This document shows positions 52,232-64,000 of a stretch of 64,000 nt of DNA, piece by piece (within the stretch, counting starts at the first letter, position 1; each line of letters opens with the position of its first letter). The stretch covers positions 124,001-188,000 of the forward strand of contig VWPU01011591.1 of the NCBI GenBank assembly GCA_013398955.1, read 5' to 3'. Source of the stretch: Callaeas wilsoni (taxonomy: Eukaryota; Chordata; Aves; Passeriformes; Callaeidae). The notes under the pieces were generated by a model. The model was not told the origin of the DNA. It did no database searches and was given only the letters and a program-made list of their open reading frames with translations. The translations under genes were made by a program, and so were the position numbers.

Positions 52232-52297
52232 TTTATGTACCACAGGATTTAACTTTTGGCTTCCAGTACTCTCTCTCATGCATATACATTAGAAATG

Positions 52298-52360
52298 GAT
52301 TTCTAGAAAATAGAAATCTATTTTCCATAGATTTATGGAAATATATCCATAGATTTATGG
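52298..52360. repeat. Clustered hairpin and direct repeats
   Basis: GATTTCTA (52298-52305) pairs with TAGAAATC (52311-52318) across a 5-nt loop. CCATAGATTTATGG then occurs twice (52325-52338 and 52347-52360, period 22), each copy being a CCATA/TATGG hairpin. Confidence 0.8.
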
Positions 52361-55300
52361 CAAATAACACAATTAAAATATTTATGTTTTCGTTGAAGGT
52401 GTGTCCCCTAAAAACATTGCAGCAGGTACTGTGTTTCTTACCAGTTCACTACTATTTTTACCTCTCAGCTGCTACCACTGAAGCAAACTGTCCTGGCCCT
52501 GGCTAACAGTGATTTGGCATCCAGGTGCGCATACACGTGTGCAGATGCGGCAGGTTTAATTGCTGTTTACTTTGCAATGTAAGCCTCTTTAATTTTCCAT
52601 TCGTTAAATAAGGAACATGCAGCATTTACGTAATTAATTTGCTCAAATAGTTTAGCAATTGAGCTCATGATCTTTGTGCCTGTTTCAGAGGCCACTTCCC
52701 AGCTGCTGCAGCCCCGAGTACTCCCCTGCAGTGCATCACTGCTTCTCCAACAAGAGCACATTGACCTCCTTGAACTTTCTCTCACACCTACCCTGCCAAG
52801 CTAGTTTGCAGCTGAACTCTCTGATCCTCTAATCTCATTATCCCTTCTTCCACGGCTCCCTCGTCCTGCCCTCTCAGTCTCCTTGCTGATCTCTTGGCCG
52901 CCTCCTCCTGCATCCATCCATTCTCCCATTTCAGCCTCCACCTGACCCACCTACCCACCCCAGCACCATCCCACACTGCTCGGATCATTCCTACGCTGTT
53001 CAGCAGGCTGCTCCGCATCTGTCCTCTCCCTCAGGTCCTTTGTTCCTGATACCATCTTAGGACCACAATGTCAACTGAATATTCAATGCTCGAATTATGA
53101 AGATCCTTTCATGCATCTGTAAGCAAGGGGACAGATATTGTAACAAAATATTAAGTCGAAGTCTGAAAATCGCACTGAAAAAAATATATTGCTAGATTGG
53201 TGAAATTTATTAGGACCTGCAAAATATTTTATCCTGATGTACATTGGCTTATCCAGAAAATAGCATTAGAAGGCAAGCAACTCTCTTCCTGGTTGTGAAT
53301 ATCTGATTTATATTTTAATAATATATGTATCAACATGTATAACAAGACTTTCAGAACAAATGCACAGCTGACTATTTACATGTATCTCAAGTCCTGAGGG
53401 AGGTGTGTGTGTGATGTTACTTACAGGGGTGTCAAGGAGATGAGGATCACCTGGCATACAGGCACATAAAGACTTCTGTCAGTACGTCAGGCTTTCATAT
53501 CAGTCAATTGTTATAATACTTGCATAAAAACTCTGTCAAAACAAAATTTCGACTAGCTGGTTGCAAAAAGGGTATTTTTAACTTCAGCTGGTCTGAATTT
53601 CCTGTATATTTATAAAAATAAAATGTTCTTTTCATGCTTGAAGTAATTCCTTTTTTTGTCAGCTGGTTGGATTTTTTTTCTTATGAAATCCAAATAAATC
53701 ATGAATGTTCCTTGGCTGACAACACAAATAGTCTTTATGGTTCATAATGCAATCAGAAATTGTCCTGGGATTCATTTGTTGGGGTTTTTTTTTCGTTTCT
53801 TTTTCTCTAAAAACATCCATTTGTTACCCTTAAGAAAGCAGTGTCATACAACACAGTTTCCACCGTGTAATTGGAGCTCCAGGCTCTACCCTGTTTGCCA
53901 GTGAAGCCCAGAGCTGCCCCGACCACCTTCATGGCACAGAGCTGCCCATCAGTGCGGGACCACAGTTCATCTCTCATAAACCCATCAATGCAAGCAATAT
54001 ATTGTGGACAGAAAGAACAAAAAACCCAGCAAAACCCACCTTGTGCATGTTCATCACCTGAGTTGATTTGCTGTAGGATCTACCCAGTTGGTCTAGTGCA
54101 GTAAAATAAAAGAGAGACGTATGAGTTATCACCATTTAAATTCAGCATGGATCACTTGAAAAATGAATATATGAAATAAAACGCCCTGGGTCCTGAACTG
54201 CTGCCTTGTGAAGCCTGGATGTTCTAGTTCTGCATTATACATCCTTGAACTTTTGTCATATTTTAATTTCAAGCACAGATGTGTGTAGTCCTAGTGATTG
54301 ATCCTTTCTGCACCTTCCTCACAGAAAGCAAAGCATTCTTAATCTTGTATTTGTACAGTGACACATGCCGAGGGGTCATCCTTGCATTTTCCATGCTTTT
54401 TTCCTAACTTCATTGCTAATAGAGATAATGATTCACTATAGATGAAACAGTTAATAATAAACACAATAAAATTATGTAGAAGTTCCAAGCCATTCCTGGA
54501 GGGGGGAGGAAAAAAAAAGGTTAATTTTAGCCTGGGCTTGTTTCCATATGAAATTTAGGAGTAGCCACGCAAATTTAAGTAGTGGTAGAGGTACAGAAAA
54601 AAGCAGACAGCAGTCCTTGTCTCCGCACTGAGTGAGAATAGCAAAGCTGATTTAACCATGTGTCAATATTCTGTGGTCACCTTGCACAAGTGTAGCTGCA
54701 CCATGGCAAGGGAGACAGAGCTGCAGTTGCTGTACAGCTGTAACATCCACACCAAAACAAGCAGAGGCACTTTCTTCAGTGGATTTTGAAAACAATAAGT
54801 TAAAACACTGCATTACTTATGAGAGGATTAAATATTCAGCCATGAAGTATAATAATTAAATATGATCAGAATATGTCTGTCAGTAATATCATTTTGACTA
54901 GATGTATTTTGAGGGAAAAGAATGCTAGTTTGGCATTTTCGTTTAAAAATTGAACTTTTACATATATGAATATATTTCCAAATAAGGTAATTGCTAAAAG
55001 CACTTTCAAAACAACACTATTATTTGAAAACTTGCCACTGGCCTTGCCAGAGAGAACTGGTCTCTGAACAGGTTTATAGACAGACAGATTGACCAAACCT
55101 CTATGAGTTCTTAATGTCTTAGAGTTTAAAACCAGTTAAGGTTTATTTTCAGATCCCAAGTATGGAAAATATTTTGTTTTCCTTATGAGGACTTTCTCAC
55201 AAAACAGTGACCAAAATTCCATTGAGGATGTAGGAAAACATTTCAGATATCTCTGGAAATGCAACATTTGCAGAGTGAGAAGTCAAATGTAATCTTGTCT

Positions 55301-57800
55301 TGCGATCAACCAGTGTTTGTTTTGATGGTGTGATGCCTGTATGATTATCCATTTATCTATTTGTGTGACTTATGTTTAGAACAGAACATAGCTTAACTTT
55401 GCAAATGGAATGGGAATAAATTATTCTAATTGCCATTAAAATGTTTCTATTTAAATGTCAGCTTCTGCCAACTGCTACCCCACAGTGGCTTGTGAATGGT
55501 ACCTAAAACAACACATGCAAGAGCAGTTTTTGTGATGAGACAAAAATGTGCTGCATGAATGGATGCTGTGAAAGGGAGAAAGTCCTAGAGAATTAAAGCA
55601 AGCAGAAGCTTATCCCTTTTGTAGCTTGTTGTGTAGTTTCACTTTGACTAAATTAATCACATCTGGAGAAAAAACATATAAACATCACTAGTTAGTGTTC
55701 CCTTTCTCAGTAACTTCGGGGAGTTTGATCCTATTTTACTGTATGTAGTACCCATGGTGGTTACTATCTCTCCTTCTCTCAAGCAGAGTGTATTTTTGGA
55801 TGATAATCAGATACCAGGAAAGACTTTGAAGATGAGAGCTATGGAAGCTGCAACACAGCTTTTGTATTGCAATATAACCCTGGGTCATCTGCCTGTCTGT
55901 TGCCCAGAACTTTCTATTATCCAAAACATGGCCATGTCCCCTGATTTCTATTAATTATGCTGACAAGTCCCTTGAATTTCTGAAACCTCTGTTATCCAGG
56001 CTTATTTAGCTTTCCCTGTGGCATCTGAACAATCAGGACTGTACTGTATTTCATTATTTTTCATAACGCTTTATGCTTTTCAGAGGGCAAAAGCAGTCTC
56101 TCTCTCCCCACTTTGCAGAATGCATTAGACCAGCCAAACAAATGAACCTGGCCAGATGAGAAATGCAGCCTCTCTCTGTCTCAAGTACTACTTTATACTG
56201 TTGTGTAATGCCAGCGCTACAGATTTGGCGGCAGAGTACTTGGTCAACACATTCAGCAAGAACAAGACAAGTATTTTGACTTCCATTTGCCTCATTAAAA
56301 TAAAAAAAAGGGAGTTTGATAGTCAGAAAAGTCAAAACAACCACCATCAAAGCTACATCACTAGAAGAATGTCTACAAACAGGGAATGCACAGAAGGGTA
56401 AACTCTCCCCAGCTGATCCAAGATTATCAGAATTACATGAATTCTACCTAGTTCAGGGTCCTATCCCAGCTAATGGCTATGATTTGAAGCTTATAGATGG
56501 ATTAAAAGGACAGGGTAACACATCCCTGGGTTGATGCTCCCTGAAAATCTAAGGGTCTAAGAATCACCCTGTGCCTCAGGTTGTTTCTTTGTGCATAAAA
56601 GCATTAGTAGATATTTTTGCCCAGAATTTGTTAAATCCCTTCCTGAACTCCTCTGTTTGGATATATCCTGAGGTCAACAGTTTAATGGTGCAGTGTGGGG
56701 AATTAAGTATATCTTTTCATTTGCTTTCTGTCCACACAATTCCATGGCCTGCCTCGTTTCCTGTATTGTGCACAGCTGCCTGTAATATTCTCAATGCAAG
56801 TGAGGATGTTACTGACCTCTGCCAAGTCATCAGGTGGTCAAGGCAGATGAGATGAAGTAGATAAGCTTCAAACTAGATAATGGGAAGAGAGCTATGTGTG
56901 CTGCATCCACCCCTGCATTTACTGAAGAGTGAAAGGAGAATCAAGCATACAAGAAAACAGTAATAAACAGAATAGAAGTGAGTAAGAAAATGAATAGCAA
57001 AGAGGAAAAGGAGGCCTAATAGTGCTGGGACTGGCACAGAATAAGGACCTCCTGTACCACAGCAAAGGTTCTCACTGCACAGTTATCTCCATTGGCTTTA
57101 TCAGGGTATAATAACAGAAGCATATTATCAGACAAACACATTGTGAGACTCCCCAGTTGTCAGGATGGTGATATAGTTGTTAAAATGGCCTTGCCTGGTC
57201 TGGTCAAGACATTGAGGATTACCAGTGAAATTTCGTATATTAATCCAAGGTATGGTACATGGGCAATAAAGCAGGGGTCCTAGAACACTGATGCTATCTA
57301 TATGTCAAATCAACATAAACACAACAAAATAATGACCATTGCTATAATACATTTGGAAACAGAAAGAAAGGCAAAGATGGCCGAGTGGCCTTGCTTGATG
57401 CAGCAGAGTGAATGAGAAGGAGTTGGATGGATAAAATAGACTACATTTGTGTGAAATTGCTTACAGAAAAGTTAATAAGAGATTATATTGAGTAGTGCAG
57501 GGAGTTTGTTATAGATGCTTCCCCCTCCAGGTTCAGAGTTGGATATGAATAGCAATTTCTGTAATGTTATTAGAGGAAGAGGCAGACTAGTGAGAATTGT
57601 GTCATTAAGGTAGACTGGCTCCCAGGCATATGTTGAAAAATAAATGCGACCAATAATCCTAAGGCTCAGATGCTCCCTCAGGTGACAGGCAACAGATTGG
57701 GCCACGAAGAAGTGAGGATAGAGTAGAGATTAAAGATGGGCTTGGCATGGTCCTTGCACACTTTGTCTTAGTCCTCAATAAGGGCCGTGGTGTCGGCTGT

Positions 57801-57860
57801 GGGGACAAATGTAGGGTGAGGGGGCAAATGCAAGGCGAGGACACGAGGGCAGAGAAAGCA
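57801..57860 (+). repeat. G-rich tandem repeat, about 20-bp unit
   Basis: GGGGACAAATGTAGGGTGAG is followed by a diverged second copy (GGGGCAAATGCAAGGCGAGG) and a partial third. Substitutions are present, so it is moderately old. Confidence 0.7.
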
Positions 57861-58526
57861 CAGCCATATCTGAGGCAAAAGGAAAATTTGGAACTGAATG
57901 AGATAAGACTGAAGAAGACAGACTGTCTTCACCCCACCATTTGGAAATTGCAGGTACAAGGATTTTTAATAAATCTGTCTAGTTTATGGGACTATATGCT
58001 TTGACAACAACAAATGTACCACCTGTATCTAGGAAAGAGAGATAGGAGGAGTAGCAAAAAGGGAGTTTGGCAATTTCAAGCCTCTAAATCTGATCTTTGT
58101 AACATGCAACAGTTGTGGCCTCTCCAGGAAAATGCTTAGGCTGCAAAATAAAAAAAAATCTTTCCTGTCCAAGAGAGCAAGGAAGCTGGAAAGAACACTC
58201 AGCCTTAGGGAAGGCTAACTTCCTAGCTGGTGCAGGAGGAAATATGATTCAGTGTATGAAAAAATGATGTGAAACAGTTGCCTGCAGTACCAGAAAGCTG
58301 GACACAGTAACACCAGCTGTTCCTTCCATTGATATCACCATAGTTTTTTTCTGAAACCTTGATTTTTTAAGATAAATAAGCACGTGTATTACTCTCAGAT
58401 TAGGACTTTATCTAGTGAAGCCAAAAAGCAGATTTTTAAAATCTACTTGTTAAATGATAACGTGGGGCTCTCTAATCTTGAAAATATCCTTGGATGTTCT
58501 TTGAATATCTCAGTGTCAAATCTCTA

Positions 58527-58530
<4 letters not shown>

Positions 58531-58560
<30 letters not shown>
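58531..58560. repeat. (AT)15 microsatellite
   Basis: Thirty nucleotides of perfect AT dinucleotide, likely polymorphic. Confidence 0.95.
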
Positions 58561-58563
<3 letters not shown>

Positions 58564-59092
58564 TCCTTACTTGAAGTGAGACACATAGTGTAACAACACC
58601 TTTAAATAAGAACTTAGTCAACTTTGTATTTGCATTATCTACTCTTATTCCAGGTACTGTAGGATGGTACAGCAAGTCAGGAGAGCTTTTTCACTATACG
58701 CTCCCAGAGAAGTTTCTGAAGTTTTTCCAAACCCTTCATTTCCCTTGCTGCTGTTCCTCAGTTCCCCAGTTTGCTCCAAACTTGGGATCTCATTTCTCTT
58801 GACAGCAGGCACTGAGAAACCAACACAATTGTAGATTTTAGTGACCAGCAGCCATAAAAGTCCTAACACTTATTTCTGGATCAATCTCCAAAGGGATACC
58901 AAATGGCTGTTCCTACTTCATGTACTTCACTTTGCCAGCAAGGCTTATAAAGAAGAAATTAATACAGAGAAGGTGCTGTCACTGGGATGCAACAACCAAA
59001 GGATACATTTTGTTCCCAAGAGACTGTATGTAATGAAATATGAAATTTTTAAATAGTACAAATAATGGCAGTCCTTTGGGAAAAAAGCAATC

Positions 59093-59113
59093 AAGCAAAC
59101 AAACAAACAAAAT
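59093..59113. repeat. (AAAC)n short microsatellite
   Basis: Four AAAC/CAAA units in an AT-rich context. Confidence 0.75.
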
Positions 59114-62100
59114 CCCCACAGTTTTACTTCTCCTTAATCAAGCAATGAATGACACCAAAAAACTACATAAACATGGCTGGTGCCAAGAGCTCCAGCAGCC
59201 TCAAGCCTGTGCAAGTCACTACACCTCACAAACCAGACCACAAACGAGAATTCACTTGTGAAATGGCTGATCGCTGCTTTTCAGAAGAGAATGTTTGTGT
59301 TTGTAGAGGGCTGGAAATGGGGGTCTTCAGCAAATATGAAGTATTTTCCTTTTCCTTGAACAGTCCTTACACTGAAGCACTGTCCTCTGCACGCTCAGCC
59401 CGTGTTGCAGAGCTGGCAGCTCTTCCACAGCCCTGTTCCCATACCCTTCACACTTGGGGAAGGTGGCTGATTATACCCCCAGGTACACCTTGTAAAAAGG
59501 CCATGGAGCTCCCATTGTTTGAGAACGATATCTGCACATATTCCAGCAGATGACGGATTAAGAAGGTGTCAGTAGACAGATGTCAAAATACATAGCCTAA
59601 TTACTAGGTTTTGTGAAACCAATTAAAATAGGGCGTCATTGTTCTGCATGACAAATGGCTTCCTCTGGATATTCTTTACCTCAGTTCTTGGCATATATTA
59701 TCTTTAATTACATTTATCTCAAGGGAAGTCTGAAGTACTTTTTTTCTGCAAGTGTGGCTTTTTTGCTTCATGTAAAACGAGTCTTTGCTTTATTTCTGAG
59801 GACTTCACGCTTCATCTCGCAGAATGTCACATGTCGTTAAGCTTACCCCTGCCCTCCTTACATTGTTTTTATTAAACAGAATATATCTACACAGAATACA
59901 TCTACAGCAGCTTTGGAGAGGACCTAGCACAGGTGAAGCAGTGATTGAAGCCCTTGCCCAGAGCCTCCCCTTCTGGACAGTCCAGGCTCCTCCAACTCTG
60001 TTGCTTGAGAGGCCTATCAGTGACACCATTTAATGTGCCATCAAAATACAGGTCCCTTGCTGGAGTCTTGGCTCTGAGACAAGGCAATTAGAGGATTTTA
60101 TCCCTTTAAATGATAGAGAGTAAATCTAAATAAATAAAAGAGTTTGAGAGAACAATGTCTGTGGAAAGACCAGTTGCCACAACAAAATGAAAATCTGTAA
60201 CAGGAAGCAAAGCAGAATGTTGCCAAGAGGAGGTATCCACTTGTGGCTGGCTAGAGATTAGAAGGAAGTTAAAGGAGCGCACACTAAGGGTTCTGGTGAA
60301 AACTAAGCTGTCAATAAAGTCTCAGATTACAGAGTATATCAGACTGTGAGAGGAAGAGGGAGAAAATCAGCCAGTGCTTCCCTTCTCCCTTCCTCCGCAG
60401 ATGTAGGTTAAAAGCATCTGCAGTTCTGCTGCTGATAATTATTGCCAATAATTAATAAGCCTTTGCACAATCTCACATGCTCTTAATCTGCAGGGTTAAT
60501 TATGAAAAACAAATAAAATTGTCTAAATCAGTGAAACTAAGCGATTAAAGAAAGAGCATGAAACCTGCTTGTAAAATAATATGAGGGTTTTGTTTTAAAT
60601 TTTAATGGTTTAAAGGGCAAGGGAAACAGAGACAAAAAATCTACTTTGCTCATTATAAAGAAAACAAAAAACAAAGATTATCTTTCCTAGTAGAGTAAAG
60701 ATTTGGAAATGAGACCATCTGAATTCCTGGGAGATCTGGGACATTTGAAGGTGGAAGATAGTCCTCCAAAAATGGGAGAATCTGCCTGTTCAGAGGTAGT
60801 GCCTCTCAGTTCACTTAAATACTTTTTTGACTTAAATTGTATTCTTGATCCTGTTGACTTCAGTGAGCCTATAGTTATGCTGGGACATTTTCATGGCTGA
60901 AATTAAGGTTAAAAATTTTTCCTAACACACATGCTGAGGCCTTACAACAATGTAGGACACGCTAAGCTATGTGCCCTTACCCAAGAGGGAAGGCTATGAC
61001 AGAACTTGGGCTTTAAAACAATTCTATGAATTCTGGGTTTGAATTTACAGACTCTTTTAGATGTGTATTTCTATTGTATTCTATTTTAAGATGTTCCTTG
61101 CTATTCATTCGCTGGTGCCCAGCCCTTTCCTTGTGTCTCCCAGAACAAACATATTTTGACAGGGGGAAAGTGCCTTTGCAAACCTTCAAGAAACTATGAG
61201 CTCCAGGCTATGGATGTAAGCAGAGGAAAGAGGGAAAATATACAAGCATATAAAGAAATCCTGGTAGAAAACTCAATTCAGGTTGAGAAAGTCTCTTACA
61301 TTTTTCTGATCTTTTGGTTCCTTCCTTATAGATAACACCATTAAACAGAACATTGTTATTTCTACAAACATCCATCAGAGCCCTAAGAAATTCAGAGTGA
61401 AGGTTAATATACAAAAAAAAGCCCGAATTCCCAAAAATGTGGCAGTTCCCATCAAATGCACACACAGCTCTGCCAGGAGCCTTACTGACTTAGGAGTTGT
61501 TTTGTTGTAGCTGGGGAGGCATCAGGCAGCAGCACAGCTGGTGAGGTTTTGGGAAAACTGGGATTTTACCTATTTATTTTCACTCACAGACTTGTCAGTC
61601 CTGGCAAAGGGGTAATATTTTTAAGGTAATTTCCATAAGGAAAAAGGGCAGAATATTTTTCTCTCTTTTTAATAAAAAAGAAGGCTTTAAATTGTTATTT
61701 GAGATGTTTACACATTTCTCATAGTCTATGATGAGTCCTTTAGGGATCCAGATCACTGGAGAGCAACTTGTCAAGTGCTCCTTTTGCTGCTAGGACAGTA
61801 AACTCAATTTGCTGATCAACAAAGTTGATTCCCTTCCTAGTGAAATTAATGCATCTATTATGAACTTCACATGGAGTTTCTAGGGCAAGTTGCTTTGAAA
61901 ATCAGACATGGAGCTGTGAAAGATATTCCCAAAATGTTCAGAGTCATGGTACCTTTCTTCTTGTTCACACTCTTCTTAATTTTATTCCTAAGATTCACAA
62001 TTCAAAAATAGCAGACCCAAAACAGTTCAGGTTTTGGTATGCAACACTCTGCTCAACATGAGCCTTATCCTTTAGACAGCAGGTCACTGTGGTTTTTTTG

Positions 62101-63434
62101 GGTTTTTTTTTAAGTGTATCTCCTGAAATGGGTCAGAGAAAGTGAGGTCTGAAATGGAGAGTTGGCAAGAAATTCACTCTTTTTGGATAAGAGGTGCCCA
62201 CTGCAGGCATAGATATTTGCTAACTACATTTAATGCATTATGAAAGGTTTACAGATGCTGTTGCACTGCATAGAGTGTCCCAATGAAGCAGACTTCATCC
62301 AGAATCAGTTCGCTGGATCTGTGCTGCCCCGGGTGACGGAAAATGAGTCCACACTAATGCTATGATTTAGAGTGTGTTTTTTATTTATTCCTAAATGTAA
62401 TGTGCTTGTGTAGCAAACAATTCTTCTGCAGGGAAGAGATGTACAATCACTTGAAACTAACAACACATTAACTTGACTATTACTGGAATCCTGCTGCCTC
62501 TTATTGCTCTGTGTATAATAACTAGGCAAATATATTCAGATCTGGCATGGGTTTACACTCGTTCCATGACTGTTCTATTCCTACCAGCATGGTCTAATCC
62601 ACTTAAGAGAGGATAATGAAAAAAGGTCTGATAAATCCTTACCTAGAATTTGTAATTTGTTTGAGCTTTTTGCAGCCCACAATCCAGTTAGTTTAAAGCT
62701 AAGTCAGACACCTCTCCATAGGCTGCAGCCTGTTCTCTGCATGGCTCCAGACACTCTGGAGACAGAGTTAACATTCCATTAAACAGGACAAATGCCGGTG
62801 CAATCTTTGGACAAAGGGAGCAGCGTCAATCCCACCTCTCCCAGCTATGTCCACCTAAGAGATGGAGATGGCAGAAGGAAAAACATCCAACTTAAACCCA
62901 AAGTGGCTGAGCACTGGCAGGAGTGGCATCAGAGTTCTTGAAAAAAGAACTTTGATGGGTTCTTGAAAGTGAGTGTATGCTTTATTCTACTCGCCATGAC
63001 CACTGAAATTAGACAGCCCTTGATTGTTGTCAGGCATTTCTTGGCAACTCTCATTTTCCCCTGAGTTATTTGTTGCATAAATTTTCCTTGTAGTGTCAGA
63101 AATTACCACAAGCTTTACATATTCCCTGGGCCGTGGCTCCAAGGCAGCCTCTAACTCCTGCTCAGCCAATCAGCCCAAAGCAAATCTTTTCTCCAGCTGG
63201 TTTAGCATCTGCTCTAGCACTACTAGAGAGGGAAATTCTCTTTTTCTAACCACCGTGCAGGGGGCTTCACATCATTCAACAACAGAAAGCATCTGACTCC
63301 TTTTCCTCTCCCCTGCTCCCTCCTGCATCCTTCCCACTTGTGCGGACGTGACCCTCGGTGCCTTATCAGCCTGTCTTCATTGAAGCCCTGAACACGGCAG
63401 CTGATCCTCCCAGCTCGGCACGGTGCTGCAGCCC

Positions 63435-64000
63435 TGTCCCGGTTTGAGAGACAAGTGTCTGCTAAAGGAGGCAGATGCCTTCCTTGGAAGGGAAAAAATG
63501 TGGACTCCCTTCCCTCCGAATTGTTATAATTTTGAAATTAAGGGGCTCTCAGGCAAAGATATGAGAATAGGAATAACAGTTCTTTACTGGTATATCTAAT
63601 AAGGCAAAAACAACAACAACTTTGGCATTAACAACAAACAGAACTAGGAACCCAGTGACAGCCGCCTCGGTCCCTGGCACTTTCCCCTTTGGCGCCGTGC
63701 CGGTCCCAGCCGGCAGGGGCACTGGTGGCTCTCGGTGCACAGGGCAGGTGCGATGGTTCCCCCGCGGCTGCAGGGGCACTCCGGCGGCAAGCTGGGACGG
63801 CAGAGACGGGCAGAAGTCCTGGGATGGTGGAGGAGATGTATCACGGTCTGGAGCTGCAGTGGGAACATCCCCGGGAGGTCTCGGCAGGCAGGAGGTGCAG
63901 AGCTACAGAGCAGCGAAGGCTGGGAGCAGCCCCGAAAAAAGCGTTGGGGGCCGGGCTCCCAGGGACGCAGTCAGGGGAGGGGGTCGGGGCACCCAGGCAG
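63435..64000 (-). mobile_element. ERV LTR (passerine ERVL-type), - orientation, cut by the right edge of the window
   Basis: On the + strand the block starts TGTCCCGGTTTGAG at 63435. It continues with a segment around GTTATAATTTTGAAATTAAG, GGCTCTCAGGCAAAGATATG and GAATAACAGTTCTTTACTGG. I recognise this order from abundant songbird LTRs. Read on the - strand, AGTAAAG at 63583-63588 is the polyadenylation-signal position and the element ends in CAAACCGGGACA, an expected LTR 3' end. To the right the sequence becomes sharply GC-rich (from about 63660), consistent with a GC-rich U3. The other boundary, and whether internal retroviral sequence follows, lie beyond the window. Subfamily naming is from memory. 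Confidence 0.7.
63946..63989 (+). other. Six clustered G runs (quadruplex-prone)
   Basis: G runs of 5, 3, 3, 4, 5 and 4 occur at 63946, 63953, 63962, 63974, 63979 and 63986. Loops are 1-9 nt, with only one above 7. It lies in the GC-rich part of the right-edge LTR. Confidence 0.6.

Larger units (their letters stand above)
51840..63434. other. Intergenic, no supported gene
   Basis: This contains a (TGCA)n run, clustered small inverted and direct repeats (52298-52360), TAAT-rich enhancer-like stretches (52545-52680, 60415-60660), a pyrimidine-rich stretch (52790-53040), an (AT)15 microsatellite, a G-rich 20-bp tandem repeat (57801-57860) and an (AAAC)n run (59093-59113). The open frame at 59149-59553 (134 codons, +) has no recognisable domain. 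No tRNA, rRNA or other RNA gene was recognised. Confidence 0.55.

Noticed and set aside
55900..56040. Tigger/pogo-like DNA transposon end (repeated TTATCC words)
   Set aside because: Only two short words match. No terminal inverted repeats, TA duplication or transposase sequence could be found.
57365..57400. tRNA-like start (GATGGCCGAGTGG)
   Set aside because: It resembles the D-arm of Leu/Ser tRNAs, but no anticodon arm, T-arm or acceptor pairing follows. At most a fragment, probably coincidence.
59149..59553. 134-codon + strand open frame as a gene
   Set aside because: No domain or signal. The frame overlaps several others of similar length, which suggests a chance absence of stops.
1..64000. 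CRISPR array, bacterial operon or prophage system
   Set aside because: The window has spliced vertebrate exons, LINE and LTR remnants and no regularly spaced repeats or dense gene packing, so prokaryotic systems do not apply.

Overview
This window looks like avian nuclear DNA, probably from a passerine songbird. It is AT-rich, has few repeats, and contains only one protein-coding locus that I can support. Bird origin is suggested by a CR1-type LINE end, two LTRs of avian endogenous-retrovirus type, and long G/T-only and A/C-only low-complexity tracts. This assignment rests on pattern recognition, not on a database search.

Left part (1 to about 13,630): the 3' end of a contactin-associated protein-like (CNTNAP/Caspr, neurexin superfamily) gene on the + strand. 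The first 10.49 kb is intron. Next come a 51-nt penultimate exon (10494-10544, extracellular stalk), a 2.25-kb intron, and the terminal exon (12794 onward). The terminal exon encodes the transmembrane helix, the juxtamembrane protein-4.1-type anchor and a C-terminal PDZ ligand ending EYFI, with a stop at 12988-12990. A 3' UTR of about 0.64 kb follows, with a polyadenylation signal at 13607. The family is clear. The paralog is not: the cytoplasmic tail resembles CNTNAP2, but the last residues are those of CNTNAP4/5-type tails.

Middle and right part (about 13.6 kb to 64 kb): a gene desert. I found no convincing exon, tRNA, rRNA or CRISPR array. Many ORFs of 60-150 codons are present, but none shows a recognisable domain or splice structure. 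The desert holds a CR1 3' fragment (19.2 kb, - strand), a very old CR1/L3-like LINE 3' region (28.3-28.7 kb, + strand), a separate LINE reverse-transcriptase remnant (42.2-42.4 kb, - strand), an LTR with a duplicated U3 block (51.3-51.8 kb, + strand) and a GC-rich LTR running off the right edge (63.4 kb to end, - strand). It also holds microsatellites, short tandem duplications and several inverted repeats. The most striking inverted repeat is a perfect 16-bp-arm palindrome at 47665-47704, next to a 128-nt G/T tract.

The CNTNAP tail is the only coding content, so no multi-gene system can be described. I did not find a new biological system. The points most worth a second look are the paralog identity and symmetric penultimate exon of the CNTNAP gene, the competing hairpins in its 3' UTR, the 47.67-kb palindrome, the duplicated LTR enhancer block, and a few homeodomain-site-rich, enhancer-like stretches.
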